A stretch of 64,000 nucleotides of DNA from an uncultured Bacteroidales bacterium (GTDB lineage Bacteria > Bacteroidota > Bacteroidia > Bacteroidales > UBA932): positions 28,151 to 92,150 of the forward strand of contig CAMWUW010000002.1 in the NCBI GenBank assembly GCA_947177525.1. Reading direction: 5' to 3'. The translations under genes and the position numbers were made by a program. Positions 26,633 through 36,280 of this stretch are shown here, piece after piece. How positions within the stretch are numbered: the stretch's first letter is position 1; every line of letters starts with the position of its first letter. The notes beneath the pieces are model-generated. The model was not told the DNA's origin and searched no databases. It saw nothing but the letters and a program-made list of their open reading frames with translations.

Positions 26633-26671
26633 AAAAAGGGCCTGAATAAAAATTTCATTCAAGCCCTTTTT
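26633..26671 (-). terminator. hppA terminator
   Basis: AAAAAGGGCcTGAAT pairs with ATTCAaGCCCTTTTT, a long stem with T-runs on both sides, 21 bases after the hppA stop. The rest of the 328-base gap 26364-26691 holds two items. One is a hairpin CAGACCT/AGGTCTG (26451-26481) in the leader of the large lipoprotein. The other is a duplicated A-rich 16-mer near 26527-26565. Confidence 0.75.
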
Positions 26672-26691
26672 GAGTCATTTTGTTTATATGG

Positions 26692-28884
26692 CTAATGAAT
26701 CCAGACAGTAAGTCCAGCCATTACTATTGAGACCATGCTCATCAATTTTATCAGTATATTCAATGACGGTCCTGAAGTATCTTTGAAAGGATCCCCCACA
26801 GTGTCTCCCGTCACAGTTGCCTTGTGGGCCTCTGAATTCTTGCCTCCAAGATTTCCTTCTTCCACATATTTCTTTGCATTGTCCCATGCTCCGCCTGAAT
26901 TTGCCATAAAGACAGCAAGCACAAAACCGCTTCCAAGGCCTCCAATAAGAAGTCCCATGACACCGGCCACTCCAAGCAGCAATCCGACAAGCACAGGTAC
27001 AACTATGGCAATGAGTGAAGGAACCAGCATCTCACGCTGTGCACCTTTTGTGGATATTTCCACACAGCGGGCATAGTCAGGAACAGCTTCTTTCGTAAGT
27101 ATTCCCTTGATTTCACGGAATTGCCGGCGTACCTCTGTCACCATACTTTGTGCGGCACGTCCGACAGCATTCATGGTAAGTCCGCAGAAAAGGAATGACA
27201 TCATGGCACCGATAAACACTCCCACCAGCACAAGAGGATTCATGAGATCCACATGATAATATGACATGATGTCAGGAATCGTAGCCTGAGCGGCATCTAC
27301 AAGTTCACCGGAGACACCGACAATCTGCTTGCCTATATGGCTGAGGCCAATCTTTATTTCTTCAATATATGAAGCCAGCAGAGCCAATCCGGTAAGAGCT
27401 GCAGAGCCTATGGCAAAGCCTTTTCCTGTTGCAGCAGTTGTGTTTCCAAGAGCATCCAGCACATCTGTACGTTTGCGGACCTCAGGATCAAGTTCGCTCA
27501 TCTGCGCATTTCCTCCTGCATTGTCGGCAATAGGCCCGTATGCATCAGTTGCCAGCGTGATACCAAGAGTAGAAAGCATGCCGACTGCGGCAATTCCGAT
27601 TCCATACAACCCCAGGCTGAGGCTTTGTGCGGAAAACGACAGGTCAAATCCATTAGCACAGAGATAGGCCAAAAGTATAGCCACGGCAATCGTCACCACC
27701 GGAACGGCAGTAGAAAGCATGCCCAGCCCGACACCGGAGATAATGACAGTCGCCGGACCGGTCTCCGCACTTTCTGCCAGTTTTTGGGTAGGACGGTAAG
27801 AGTGCGAGGTGTAGTATTCGGTTGCCTGTCCGATTATCACACCGGCGACAAGACCGACAACGACAGAAAAAGATATCTGCCACCAGTTCTCCATTCCAAG
27901 CAGCCACATTATAAGGAATGTCGCACCGGCTATCAGCACAGAACTTACATTAGTCCCCAGACTGAGAGATCTGAGAAGCTGCTTCATTCCTGCTCCCTCT
28001 TTTGTGCGTACCAGATATATGCCTATAATTGAAAGTACAACTCCGACAGCAGCAATAAGCATTGGGGCAAATATTGCCTTAAGCTGCAATTCCGTTCCTC
28101 CGATATAATATGCAGACGCACCAAGGGCACACGTTGCCAAAATGGAACCGCAATATGACTCATAAAGGTCTGCACCCATGCCGGCAACGTCTCCTACATT
28201 GTCTCCTACATTATCTGCAATGGTGGCAGGATTACGCGGGTCATCCTCCGGAATGCCTGCTTCAACCTTTCCGACAAGATCGGCCCCGACATCAGCCGCT
28301 TTGGTATAAATACCTCCGCCTACTCTTGCAAACAACGCCTGGGTTGACGCTCCCATACCGAAAGTCAGCATTGTGGTAGTTATTATCACAAGGTTCTGAG
28401 GATCTTCGGCCGGATAAAAGCCAGACAATATAAGCCACCATATTGCTATGTCAAGAAGGCCGAGTCCTACAACAGTAAGTCCCATTACGGCACCGCTGCG
28501 GAAGGCAACTCTAAGACCGGAATTCAATGAGCGCATAGCAGCATTGGCAGTTCTTGCAGAAGCGTATGTGGCTGTTTTCATACCGACAAATCCGGCAAGT
28601 CCGGAAAAGAAGCCACCGGTAAGAAATGCAAACGGAACCCAAGGATTCTGCACATGAAAGACGTATGCCAGGACTGCAAAGAAAATTGCAAGAACAAAGA
28701 ATACAACTGTCACGACTTTATATTGCTGCTTCAGATAAGCCATCGCCCCTTCTCTTACGAATTTGGCGATTTCTTTCATTGTCACAGTACCTTCACTTTC
28801 CTTCATCATCTGTCGGAAAAACAGGTAGGCAAACAGCAGAGCCACAATTGCAGCAGCCGGCACAAGATAGAACAGATTAGTCAT
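26692..28884 (-). CDS. hppA: Membrane-bound ion-pumping pyrophosphatase
   Basis: This 730-residue protein (start ATG 28884, MTNLFYLVP) has about 16 membrane helices. Catalytic motifs are present: DVGADLVGKVE near residue 215 with DNVGDNVGD just after, and the late DNAKKYVEEG. The segment GNTTAATGKG has alanine at the position that is lysine in potassium-independent pumps. Family knowledge therefore predicts a potassium-dependent, sodium-pumping (or dual Na/H) enzyme. It uses the energy of pyrophosphate to charge the membrane, a common economy in anaerobes. It is a single-gene unit with promoter element CAAATTTA (TAAATTTG on the minus strand, 28947-28954). Confidence 0.95.
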   Translation of the reverse strand: MTNLFYLVPAAAIVALLFAYLFFRQMMKESEGTVTMKEIAKFVREGAMAYLKQQYKVVTVVFFVLAIFFAVLAYVFHVQNPWVPFAFLTGGFFSGLAGFVGMKTATYASARTANAAMRSLNSGLRVAFRSGAVMGLTVVGLGLLDIAIWWLILSGFYPAEDPQNLVIITTTMLTFGMGASTQALFARVGGGIYTKAADVGADLVGKVEAGIPEDDPRNPATIADNVGDNVGDVAGMGADLYESYCGSILATCALGASAYYIGGTELQLKAIFAPMLIAAVGVVLSIIGIYLVRTKEGAGMKQLLRSLSLGTNVSSVLIAGATFLIMWLLGMENWWQISFSVVVGLVAGVIIGQATEYYTSHSYRPTQKLAESAETGPATVIISGVGLGMLSTAVPVVTIAVAILLAYLCANGFDLSFSAQSLSLGLYGIGIAAVGMLSTLGITLATDAYGPIADNAGGNAQMSELDPEVRKRTDVLDALGNTTAATGKGFAIGSAALTGLALLASYIEEIKIGLSHIGKQIVGVSGELVDAAQATIPDIMSYYHVDLMNPLVLVGVFIGAMMSFLFCGLTMNAVGRAAQSMVTEVRRQFREIKGILTKEAVPDYARCVEISTKGAQREMLVPSLIAIVVPVLVGLLLGVAGVMGLLIGGLGSGFVLAVFMANSGGAWDNAKKYVEEGNLGGKNSEAHKATVTGDTVGDPFKDTSGPSLNILIKLMSMVSIVMAGLTVWIH

Positions 28885-28946
28885 AATGTTATGTTTTATT
28901 ATGTATGTACTGCATATCAAAAGCATCAGCTTTTATGTCGGAAGAA

Positions 28947-28954
28947 CAAATTTA
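28947..28954 (-). promoter_or_regulatory. hppA promoter, -7 element TAAATTTG
   Basis: TAAATTTG on the minus strand lies 63 bases before the hppA ATG. It is one of two promoter elements in the 309-base gap 28885-29193; the other points rightward at 29061. Confidence 0.6.
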
Positions 28955-29060
28955 TTTAATTTTTCAAGAAAAACAAGCCCAAAACAATACATTTTTAAAG
29001 CAAATTCCGCTTTTTCTTAATAATTATTAAAAACATCAGCTTGTCGTATGAATTTTTCCT

Positions 29061-29165
29061 TATCTTTGCAATAGTCCGGATTTTGGTTGTCCGGACAACA
29101 GCAGCAACTTCACGCATCATACAACAAAAAATCCGGAATCCTATACGAGATTCCGGATTTATTTT
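29061..29165 (+). ncRNA. Candidate small RNA or orphan attenuator with its own promoter
   Basis: TATCTTTG (29061-29068) is a clean rightward -7 element with no rightward gene downstream. The predicted transcript from about 29074 begins with hairpin GTCCGGA (29074-29080)/TCCGGAC (29090-29096). It then has about 30 unpaired bases and ends in AAATCCGGAATC/GATTCCGGATTT (29129-29160) plus ATTTTG. The first arm TCCGGATTTT can instead pair perfectly over 10 bp with AAAATCCGGA of the second hairpin, so the two folds exclude each other. The second hairpin also serves as the rplQ terminator on the other strand. Confidence 0.5.
29129..29160 (-). terminator. Terminator of the rplP-rplQ operon
   Basis: AAATCCGGAATC/GATTCCGGATTT forms a 12-bp perfect stem with an 8-base loop, about 35 bases beyond the rplQ stop. 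The minus strand continues into TTTTTTG. It works in both directions. Confidence 0.85.
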
Positions 29166-29193
29166 GTGCAGCATAAGCTGCCTTTTGATCTGA

Positions 29194-29661
29194 TTACTCA
29201 GCTGCAGGAGCCTCTGCAGCAGGAGCAGCCTCAGCAGCCTTCTTTGAGCTGCGGCGGGTTGTCTTCTTAGCAGCCTTTGGAGCAGCTGAAGCAAGAGCAG
29301 CCTCATTGAAGTCAACAAGCTCGATAAGAGCCATGTCAGCTCCGTCACCAAGACGGAAACCGGTCTTCAGGACACGTGTATATCCGCCCGGACGCTCAGC
29401 GACCTTAGGGGCGATTGTACGGAAGAGCTCTGTAACGGCCTCCTTGTTCTTGAGATAGCTGAACACGATACGGCGTGAATGTGTCGAATCGTTTTTTGAC
29501 TTGGTGATAAGCGGTTCAACATAAACCTGCAGAGCCTTGGCCTTGGCAACCGTAGTCACAATTCTCTTGTGGAGAATAAGAGAGGTAGCCATATTGGCAA
29601 GGAGAGCTTTACGATGACCACTCTTGCGGCCAAGGTGGTTGATTGCTTTATTATGCCTCAT
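29194..29661 (-). CDS. rplQ: 50S ribosomal protein L17
   Basis: This is a 155-residue protein. The family core is in residues 1-120, from [20 protein letters not shown] through [21 protein letters not shown]. It is followed by a tail of about 35 residues made almost only of Ala, Lys, Glu, Pro and Arg. That tail is longer than in E. coli (127 residues) but usual in Bacteroidota. L17 sits near the polypeptide exit on the large subunit. It is the last gene of the spc-alpha operon, five bases after rpoA. Confidence 0.97.
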   Translation of the reverse strand: MRHNKAINHLGRKSGHRKALLANMATSLILHKRIVTTVAKAKALQVYVEPLITKSKNDSTHSRRIVFSYLKNKEAVTELFRTIAPKVAERPGGYTRVLKTGFRLGDGADMALIELVDFNEAALASAAPKAAKKTTRRSSKKAAEAAPAAEAPAAE

Positions 29662-29666
29662 ATTGC

Positions 29667-30674
29667 TTAAACGTTCTTTTTCTTAGGTTCAATATTATAC
29701 TTGGTGACATCCATTCCGAATGAAAGTTTCATCTTCTCCACAAGAAGATCTATTTCATTGAGTGACTTGCGTCCGAAGTTCCTGAATTTCATGAGCTCAG
29801 CTCTTGAATAGGAAACAAGGTCTGCAAATGTGTCAATGTCCGCAGCTTTCAGACAATTGTAAGCCCTTACGGAAAGTCCCATGTCAGAAAGCTTGGTAAG
29901 GAGAAGATGTCTCAAGTGGAGTGATTCCTCGTCAAGTTCCTTTGACTCAGACTCGATGGAACTCTCAAGAGAGAGTTTCTTGTCATCAGTAAAGAGCTTG
30001 AAGTGGTAAATCAGGATGTTTGCTGCCTCCTGAAGAGCTATGTTAGGAGTGATGGAACCGTCAGTCACAATCTCCAGGTTAAGCTTTTCATAGTCGGTCT
30101 TCTGCTCTACACGCCAGTTCTCTACAGTCCAGTTCACGTTTTTGATCGGAGTATAGATTGCATCTACCGGAATGGTTCCGATAGGAGCATCAGTATCCCT
30201 GTTTTCATCAGCAGGCACGAAACCGCGTCCCTTGCCGACAACCAGAGTCATCTCGATCTTCACTGCAGGCTCAAGAGAACAGATGTGCAGTTCAGGGTTA
30301 AGCACCTTGAAAGAAGACAATCCTTTTGAGATATCCTCTGCGGTAAACTCCTGTTTGCCGCTGATTACGATATTTGCTACCTCTGAGTCTACAGTTTCCA
30401 CCATTCTCTTGAAACGCACCTGCTTAAGGTTGAGAATGATGTCCTGCATACCCTCGATCACGCCGGGGATAGGAGCGAACTCCTGGTCCACACCGGAAAC
30501 CTTGACCGATGTGATAGCAAAACCTTCCAGAGAAGACAATAAGATACGACGGAGTGCGTTGCCGATGGTCTGTCCGTATCCAGGCTCCAAAGGTCTGAAT
30601 TCGAAACGGCCTACGGTATCGGTTCCTTCGAGCATTATCACCTTGTCCGGTTTCTGAAATGCCAAGATTGCCAT
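29667..30674 (-). CDS. rpoA: DNA-directed RNA polymerase alpha subunit
   Basis: This is a 335-residue protein. The N-terminal assembly domain spans about 1-235 ([29 protein letters not shown]). A linker leads to the C-terminal DNA- and activator-binding domain at about 260-325 ([32 protein letters not shown]). The alpha dimer starts RNA polymerase assembly. It is placed between rpsD and rplQ as in most bacteria, so polymerase and ribosome production are linked. Length and domains are normal. Confidence 0.98.
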   Translation of the reverse strand: MAILAFQKPDKVIMLEGTDTVGRFEFRPLEPGYGQTIGNALRRILLSSLEGFAITSVKVSGVDQEFAPIPGVIEGMQDIILNLKQVRFKRMVETVDSEVANIVISGKQEFTAEDISKGLSSFKVLNPELHICSLEPAVKIEMTLVVGKGRGFVPADENRDTDAPIGTIPVDAIYTPIKNVNWTVENWRVEQKTDYEKLNLEIVTDGSITPNIALQEAANILIYHFKLFTDDKKLSLESSIESESKELDEESLHLRHLLLTKLSDMGLSVRAYNCLKAADIDTFADLVSYSRAELMKFRNFGRKSLNEIDLLVEKMKLSFGMDVTKYNIEPKKKNV

Positions 30675-30701
30675 ATTAATTCTTTTTTGTGGTGTTAATC
30701 A

Positions 30702-31304
30702 TTACTTAGAATACAACTCGACGATAAGCTGCTCATTGATGTTCTCAGGAATCTCTGCCCTTACCGGAACATTGAGATACTTGCCTGTGAGAGCCTTAGC
30801 ATCAAATTCTATCCATGAGTACTTGGCTGCGGATGCCACACTGTTTGTAATAACCTCAAGGCTCTTTGACCTCTCTCTTACGGCAACCACGTCACCCGGC
30901 TTTACGAGAGCTGAAGGGATGTTGCAGACTACGCCATTGAGAGTAATGTGAGCATGTGAGACAAGCTGACGGGCAGCAGCTCTTGTAGGAGCAACGCCCA
31001 TACGGTACACGATGTTGTCCAGACGAGACTCAAGAAGAATCACAAGGTTCTCACCTTTCTGTCCCTTCATGCGTGAAGCTTTCTCATAGAGGTTGCGGAA
31101 CTGCCTTTCAAGAAGACCGTAAGTATATTTTACCTTCTGCTTCTCTTTGAGCTGAATACCGTACTCTGATTTCTTTTTGCGCTTGCTTGCCAAGCCGTGC
31201 TGTCCCGGAGGATAATTCCTTTTCTCAAAGTCCTTGTCTGTTCCGAAAATCGGCTCGCCAAACTTACGTGCGATCTTTGTGCTTGGTCCAGTATATCTTG
31301 CCAT
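30702..31304 (-). CDS. rpsD: 30S ribosomal protein S4
   Basis: This is a 200-residue primary 16S rRNA-binding protein. It has the N-terminal segment [16 protein letters not shown], the central [23 protein letters not shown]-type block, and an S4 RNA-binding domain ([27 protein letters not shown]) at about 90-150. In E. coli S4 represses the alpha operon; whether it does so here is unknown. It lies between rpsK and rpoA with 27-28 base gaps. Confidence 0.98.
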   Translation of the reverse strand: MARYTGPSTKIARKFGEPIFGTDKDFEKRNYPPGQHGLASKRKKKSEYGIQLKEKQKVKYTYGLLERQFRNLYEKASRMKGQKGENLVILLESRLDNIVYRMGVAPTRAAARQLVSHAHITLNGVVCNIPSALVKPGDVVAVRERSKSLEVITNSVASAAKYSWIEFDAKALTGKYLNVPVRAEIPENINEQLIVELYSK

Positions 31305-31332
31305 AGTAATTTATCCTTTAAATGTTACAAAA

Positions 31333-31722
31333 TTAAACTTTACGACGGCCTTTTGGTCTACAGCCATTGTGTGGCATAGGAGTAACGTCGATGATCTCTG
31401 TAACCTCGATACCTGCACCATGGATAGTCCTGATTGCAGACTCACGTCCAGCTCCAGGTCCTTTCACGTATGCTTTCACCTTGCGTAGTCCAAGGTCGTA
31501 TGCAGTCTTGGCTGCATCTTCTGCCGCTACCTGAGCTGCGTATGGAGTGTTCTTCTTTGAACCTCTGAAACCGCTCTTACCAGCAGAGGACCAGCTGATA
31601 ACCTGTCCTATACTGTTTGTGAGGGTAACGATAACATTATTGAAGGTTGATGAAATATGGGCCTCGCCATAAGCTTCAACCTTAACAACTCTTTTTTTGG
31701 TTGATGTTGTTTTCTTTGCCAT
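31333..31722 (-). CDS. rpsK: 30S ribosomal protein S11
   Basis: This is a 129-residue protein of the small-subunit platform. An N-terminal basic extension ([17 protein letters not shown]) is followed by [15 protein letters not shown]. The C-terminal [10 protein letters not shown] is nearly invariant in the family. It lies 12 bases after rpsM. Nothing unusual. Confidence 0.98.
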   Translation of the reverse strand: MAKKTTSTKKRVVKVEAYGEAHISSTFNNVIVTLTNSIGQVISWSSAGKSGFRGSKKNTPYAAQVAAEDAAKTAYDLGLRKVKAYVKGPGAGRESAIRTIHGAGIEVTEIIDVTPMPHNGCRPKGRRKV

Positions 31723-31734
31723 AATTCATCTCAA

Positions 31735-32112
31735 TTATTTAGTTGCCTTCTTCTTGTTTGCAACAGTTTTCTTCTTACCCTTTCTTGTACGGGCATTGTT
31801 CTTGGTGCTCTGTCCGCGTACCGGAAGACCGATACGATGGCGGATTCCTCTGTAGCAACCGATATCCATCAAACGCTTGATGTTCATCTGGATGGTAGAA
31901 CGGAGCTCACCCTCAATCTTGTACTCGTTAGCAATTACGCTACGGATACCGGAGATCTGCTCGTCATTCCACTCACCAACCTTTGTATCGAAATCAATGT
32001 CGAGCTGAGAAAGAATCTTTCTTGCAGAGCTGCGACCGATACCGAAGATATAGGTAAGACCTATCTCTCCTCTTTTGTTGTTAGGTAAATCAACACCGGC
32101 TATTCTTGCCAT
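31735..32112 (-). CDS. rpsM: 30S ribosomal protein S13
   Basis: This is a 125-residue head protein that contacts the P-site tRNA and the large subunit. It has [22 protein letters not shown], a helix-two-turn-helix segment, and [25 protein letters not shown] with the basic tail [13 protein letters not shown]. Order rpmJ-rpsM-rpsK-rpsD-rpoA-rplQ is the classical alpha operon. Confidence 0.98.
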   Translation of the reverse strand: MARIAGVDLPNNKRGEIGLTYIFGIGRSSARKILSQLDIDFDTKVGEWNDEQISGIRSVIANEYKIEGELRSTIQMNIKRLMDIGCYRGIRHRIGLPVRGQSTKNNARTRKGKKKTVANKKKATK

Positions 32113-32148
32113 AATTATCTTAACTTAATTTGTTTATACAACTAAAAA

Positions 32149-32265
32149 TTATCCCTGGCGCATCTTGAATTTAGGATTCTTTTTGCAGATCACATAAAGA
32201 CGTCCTTTACGCTTAACAATCTTGCAATCTTCGCTGCGCTTCTTAATGGATGCTTTTACTTTCAT
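32149..32265 (-). CDS. rpmJ: 50S ribosomal protein L36, zinc-ligand-poor form
   Basis: This 38-residue gene is too short for the ORF track; I read it from the minus strand (starts [15 protein letters not shown], ends FKMRQG). Standard L36 binds zinc through C11, C14, C27 and H33. Here position 11 is serine and position 33 is phenylalanine, leaving only C14 and C27. Such forms are known in Bacteroidota and do not need zinc. It lies between infA and rpsM, its normal place. An about 77-base gap precedes it after infA. Confidence 0.95.
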   Translation of the reverse strand: MKVKASIKKRSEDCKIVKRKGRLYVICKKNPKFKMRQG

Positions 32266-32342
32266 TTTCTTAAAGTTTTTAAATGCTGCATCTCGGCATA
32301 ATCAGAATAAATTCTGCTTCTGCGCTCAATTTGCAATTTATT

Positions 32343-32561
32343 TTATTTGTATCTGAAAGAAATTCTTCCTTTTGATAAATCATAAGGTGACATCTCAACT
32401 TTAACCCTGTCCCCAGGCAGGATCTTGATATAATTCATCCTCATCTTGCCTGAGATGTGAGCAATGATGACGTGACCGTTCTCGAGTTCAACTTTGAACA
32501 TCGCGTTAGGCAGAGTTTCAATTATTACTCCTTCCTGTTCAATTGCTGATTGTTTTGGCAT
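32343..32561 (-). CDS. infA: Translation initiation factor IF-1
   Basis: This 72-residue single OB-fold protein starts [13 protein letters not shown] and has the conserved [24 protein letters not shown] and [20 protein letters not shown]-1 occupies the A site during initiation. It lies 11 bases after map and before rpmJ, as in many Bacteroidota. Confidence 0.98.
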   Translation of the reverse strand: MPKQSAIEQEGVIIETLPNAMFKVELENGHVIIAHISGKMRMNYIKILPGDRVKVEMSPYDLSKGRISFRYK

Positions 32562-32572
32562 CGATAATCACT

Positions 32573-33346
32573 TTAAAATTTAACATCTTTCTCAATAAAG
32601 TCAAAGGTAGACAATAATTCAGCCTGGCCTTTTCTGACAACAACCGTAAGTTCGAAGTGCGCTGCCCTGCTGTGGTCCGCCGTGTGTACTGCCCAACCGT
32701 TACCAGCTAAATACACATCTTTGGCCCCAGCATTGATCATCGGTTCGATACAGATAGTCATTCCGTCGACAAGTCTGATGCCCTGCCCCTTCCTGCCGTA
32801 ATTAGGCACTCCTGGACTTTCATGCATCTTCTTTCCGATTCCGTGTCCTTCAAGTTCACGAACGACGGAGAACCCGAATGACTCAGCATACGATTGCACC
32901 GCGTGTCCTATATCGCCAATTCTGTTTCCGGCTACAGCAGCTGCAATGCCTCTGTACAGAGACTCCTTTGTCACGTCAAGAAGGCGGCGGGCATCGGCAT
33001 CCACTTCACCTACAGGAAAAGTGTAGGCCGAGTCCCCGTTGTAGCCTTTATAAAACGTACCGCAGTCAACTGAAACAATGTCACCGTCACGAAGCACGTA
33101 GTCTGACGGAAAACCGTGTACCACGACATCATTCACGGAAATACAAAGAGCTGCAGGAAAGCCGTCATAACCCAAGAAGCTAGGAACAGCCCCGTGATCA
33201 CGGATGAAGGTCTCTGCCACCCTATTCAACTCAAGAGTTGTCACACCAGGGGCGACCAGCTTACCGACCTCAGCCAATGTCCTGGAAACGAGAATCCCGT
33301 TTTCACGCATCAGCGCTATCTCTTCTTCTGTCTTTGGTCTTATCAT
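32573..33346 (-). CDS. map: Type I methionine aminopeptidase
   Basis: This is 257 residues from ATG 33346 (MIRPKTEEE); the track's TTG start two codons upstream is unlikely. All five metal ligands are in place: SVDCG and NGDSAY aspartates, GHGIGKKMHE histidine, ICIEPM glutamate and HFELT glutamate. The substrate histidine is in VVHGFP. It removes the initiator methionine from new proteins in the cytoplasm. Position between secY and infA is the normal one. Confidence 0.97.
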   Translation of the reverse strand: MIRPKTEEEIALMRENGILVSRTLAEVGKLVAPGVTTLELNRVAETFIRDHGAVPSFLGYDGFPAALCISVNDVVVHGFPSDYVLRDGDIVSVDCGTFYKGYNGDSAYTFPVGEVDADARRLLDVTKESLYRGIAAAVAGNRIGDIGHAVQSYAESFGFSVVRELEGHGIGKKMHESPGVPNYGRKGQGIRLVDGMTICIEPMINAGAKDVYLAGNGWAVHTADHSRAAHFELTVVVRKGQAELLSTFDFIEKDVKF

Positions 33347-33370
33347 CTTCAATGAACTCCATTATTGGGA

Positions 33371-34717
33371 TTACATGCCGGAACGTCCTTTCAGACGACC
33401 GGTTTTCATCAGTCCGTCATAGTGACGCATAAGAAGGTGGCTTTCAATCTGCTGAAGAGTATCAAGCACAACACCGACGAGAATCAGGAGGGATGTTCCT
33501 CCATAGAAGCTCGCAAACTGGTTATTCACTCCGCAAAGCATCGCAAATGCAGGGAGAATGGCAATAAGTGCAAGGAATACTGATCCTGGAAGAGTTACTC
33601 TTGACATTACTGAATCAATGAACTCAGCAGTCTTTTTTCCAGGCTTGACTCCAGGGATGAATCCGCCGTTCTTTCTCATATCATCCGCCATCATGGTAGG
33701 GTTTACCGTTACTGCGGTATAGAAATATGTGAAAAGTACTACGAGGATTGCAAATACAGCGTTATACCACAAACCGGTATAATTGCTCATGACCGCAGCA
33801 AAACCCTGTGTAGCCTCAAATCTTGAGAATATCATAGGGAACAGCATGAGTGCCTGAGCAAAAATGATAGGCATCACGCCTGCTGCATTGATCTTCATCG
33901 GAATGTACTGGCGTACTCCGCCGTACTGCTTGTTTCCGACAACTCTCTTGGCATACTGTACAGGAATCCTCCTCACAGCCTGCACGAGAGCGATTGCGGC
34001 AACAAACACAAAGAACAGTATCAGAAGCTCGACAATAAGGAGAAGAGGTCCTCCGACACCGTTTCCGTTGAATTTAGACATAACCTCAGCAGTAAGGGCA
34101 TAAGGAAGTCTCGCAATGATTCCGACCATGATGATCAGTGATATTCCGTTGCCGATACCGCGGTCGGTAATACGTTCTCCGAGCCACATCACGAACATTG
34201 TTCCTCCGAGAAGAATCACAGTGGAAACAAGATTGAACCAGAAGCTGCTCCATCCAAGCTGATGTATGGCCATGAAAGCGGCCTCAGGAATCTGGCTGTG
34301 AAGAGTAGCCATGTAGGCAGGACCCTGTATGCAGATGATACCGATGGTAAGATACCTCGTGTACTGATTCATCTTGCGGCGTCCGCTTTCGCCCTCCATC
34401 TGAAGTTTTCTGAAGTAAGGGACGAAAACACCAAGAAGCTGGATAACGATTGATGCCGAGATATAAGGCATCACTCCCAGCGCAAAGATAGAGGCACTTC
34501 CGAATGCACCGCCTGAGAACATGTTCAAAAGGCCCATAAGACCTTCTGATGAGTTCTGGGCAAGATCCGAATTCGCAATCATAGCTGAATCTATGCCCGG
34601 AAGCACGATAAAGCTTCCGAGGCGATAGACGAGCAACAGGAGAAGCGTATAACCGATTCTCGTGCGAAGTTCCTCAATCTTGAAGATGTTCTTGATTGTC
34701 TGGATAAGTTTCTTCAT
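33371..34717 (-). CDS. secY: Protein translocase channel SecY
   Basis: This 448-residue inner-membrane protein has ten predicted helices. The N-terminus reads FKIEELRTRIGYTLLLLLVYRLGSFIVLPGID, the plug region follows, and GERITDRGIGNGISLIIMVGIIARLP is the family signature. It forms the general secretion pore with SecE and SecG. It starts three bases after the rplO stop. No abnormality seen. Confidence 0.98.
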   Translation of the reverse strand: MKKLIQTIKNIFKIEELRTRIGYTLLLLLVYRLGSFIVLPGIDSAMIANSDLAQNSSEGLMGLLNMFSGGAFGSASIFALGVMPYISASIVIQLLGVFVPYFRKLQMEGESGRRKMNQYTRYLTIGIICIQGPAYMATLHSQIPEAAFMAIHQLGWSSFWFNLVSTVILLGGTMFVMWLGERITDRGIGNGISLIIMVGIIARLPYALTAEVMSKFNGNGVGGPLLLIVELLILFFVFVAAIALVQAVRRIPVQYAKRVVGNKQYGGVRQYIPMKINAAGVMPIIFAQALMLFPMIFSRFEATQGFAAVMSNYTGLWYNAVFAILVVLFTYFYTAVTVNPTMMADDMRKNGGFIPGVKPGKKTAEFIDSVMSRVTLPGSVFLALIAILPAFAMLCGVNNQFASFYGGTSLLILVGVVLDTLQQIESHLLMRHYDGLMKTGRLKGRSGM

Positions 34718-34720
34718 CTT

Positions 34721-35167
34721 TTAGATTGTTGTTGCAGTACCTCCGGCAGCCTCAATCTTTGCGATTGCAGACTTAGAGAAGGCATTTGCAGATACTTCCA
34801 ATTTTGCAGTAAGCTCACCGTTTCCGAGAATCTTCACAAGATCATTCTTGCCGGCGAAACCAGCCTGCCTGAGGGTCTCGATATTGATTACCGAAACATT
34901 TGCGGCTTCTGCAAGAGTCTGGAGAACGGAAACATTGATTCCCTTGTACTCCACACGTGTAGGATTGGTGAATCCGAACTTAGGAAGCCTTCTCTGAATA
35001 GGCATCTGACCTCCCTCGAAGCCAATCTTGCGAGAATAGCCGGAACGGGCCTGGGCACCTTTGTGACCACGGGTAGAAGTGCCGCCGTGACCAGAGCCTT
35101 CACCGCGTCCGATTCTCTTCTCTCTGCCTTTAGAGCCTGCGGCAGGTGTCAAATTATGTAATTTCAT
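34721..35167 (-). CDS. rplO: 50S ribosomal protein L15
   Basis: This 148-residue protein has the glycine-rich rRNA-binding N-terminus (MKLHNLTPAAGSKGREKRIGRG, then GHGGTSTRGHKGAQARSG). FEGGQMPIQRRLPKFGF follows, with a C-terminal globular part to residue 148. A Shine-Dalgarno-like AGGAGGA lies eight bases before its ATG, at the end of rpmD. Confidence 0.98.
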   Translation of the reverse strand: MKLHNLTPAAGSKGREKRIGRGEGSGHGGTSTRGHKGAQARSGYSRKIGFEGGQMPIQRRLPKFGFTNPTRVEYKGINVSVLQTLAEAANVSVINIETLRQAGFAGKNDLVKILGNGELTAKLEVSANAFSKSAIAKIEAAGGTATTI

Positions 35168-35183
35168 CTGTCTGTCCTCCTAT

Positions 35184-35363
35184 TTAAATTTCCTCAACGA
35201 TTACAAGGTGACGAACCTTCTCAACCATACCTTTGGTAACAGGAGTGAGTTCCACCTCTACAGTCTGGTGCAGTCTGTGGATACCAAGAGACTGAAGATT
35301 TGCAATCTGCCTCTTGGTTGCACCGTTCTTGCTTTTTATCTGAGTTATCTTAAGTTTTGCCAT
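35184..35363 (-). CDS. rpmD: 50S ribosomal protein L30
   Basis: This 59-residue gene is missing from the ORF track. The minus strand reads MAKLKITQIKSKNG at the start and ends KVRHLVIVEEI. The family segment SLGIHRLHQTVE is present. Length is typical. An AAAGGAGGA site sits just before its ATG. It lies between rpsE and rplO as expected. Confidence 0.96.
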   Translation of the reverse strand: MAKLKITQIKSKNGATKRQIANLQSLGIHRLHQTVEVELTPVTKGMVEKVRHLVIVEEI

Positions 35364-35377
35364 TTTTCTGTCCTCCT

Positions 35378-35896
35378 TTAACCTTTGAATACTCTGCTCA
35401 TCGGAATACCGCGAAGTCCGGCAACAGTGTAGGCATCCCTCATCTCAACCAAAGCGGCAACTGTAGCCTTCACAAGGTTGTGAGGATTTGATGATCCCTT
35501 TGATTTTGCAAGCACGTTCTGCACTCCTACAGACTCGAATACGGCACGCATGGCACCACCGGCCTTAACTCCGGTACCAGGTGCTGCAGGCTTCATGAAC
35601 ACCCTTGCTCCTCCGAACTTAGCTTCCTGCTCGTGAGGAATAGTCTTGTTGAGCACAGGAACCTTTACCAGATTCTTCTTTGCATCCTCTATTCCTTTTG
35701 ATATTGCAGTAGTGACCTCATTGGCTTTTCCAAGACCATAACCTACAACGCCGTTCTCGTCACCAACTACAACGATGGCTGCAAAGCTGAAGTGACGACC
35801 ACCCTTAGTAACCTTGGTCACTCTCTGGATGGCTACCAATCTGTCCTTAAGCTCAAGGTCAGATGTCTTTACTTTTTTAACATTTGTATTTGCCAT
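35378..35896 (-). CDS. rpsE: 30S ribosomal protein S5
   Basis: This 172-residue protein has the S5 double-stranded RNA-binding N-terminal domain ([31 protein letters not shown]) and the C-terminal domain with [22 protein letters not shown]5 is involved in decoding accuracy. It lies six bases after rplR. Confidence 0.98.
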   Translation of the reverse strand: MANTNVKKVKTSDLELKDRLVAIQRVTKVTKGGRHFSFAAIVVVGDENGVVGYGLGKANEVTTAISKGIEDAKKNLVKVPVLNKTIPHEQEAKFGGARVFMKPAAPGTGVKAGGAMRAVFESVGVQNVLAKSKGSSNPHNLVKATVAALVEMRDAYTVAGLRGIPMSRVFKG

Positions 35897-35902
35897 AGTC
35901 TC

Positions 35903-36265
35903 TTAGAAAATTAAGCCACCTTCACGGGCAGCGTCGGCCAAACTTTTAACTCTACCATGATAAAGGTAACCGCCACGGTCAAATGAAATCGTAGTGATAC
36001 CTTTTGCGAGAGCACGCTCAGCAATCGCCTTGCCGACGATGGCTGCGGCCTCTACGCCTGTCTTGCCCTTGCATTCCGCAGCAAGAACCTTGTCATTTGA
36101 AGCAGCTGCGCAAAGAGTAGCGCCCTTCAAATCATCAACAACCTGTACGTAAATCTGCTTGTTGCTTCTGAAAACAACCATTCTAGGCCTTTCAGCAGTA
36201 CCATTAACGACTTTGCGGATACGGTAGTGAACTCTTTTTCTTCTTTCAATTTTATTCAATGCCAT
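35903..36265 (-). CDS. rplR: 50S ribosomal protein L18
   Basis: This 120-residue 5S rRNA-binding protein has [37 protein letters not shown] and the end [19 protein letters not shown], both diagnostic. AGGAGGA precedes its ATG by about nine bases. It follows rplF in the classical spc order. Confidence 0.98.
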   Translation of the reverse strand: MALNKIERRKRVHYRIRKVVNGTAERPRMVVFRSNKQIYVQVVDDLKGATLCAAASNDKVLAAECKGKTGVEAAAIVGKAIAERALAKGITTISFDRGGYLYHGRVKSLADAAREGGLIF

Positions 36266-36280
36266 AACTTAGTCCTCCTA

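Noticed and set aside
28995-29351. 118-residue leftward ORF overlapping rplQ
   Set aside because: Leu/Arg-rich out-of-frame reading of the Ala-rich L17 tail that runs through its terminator.
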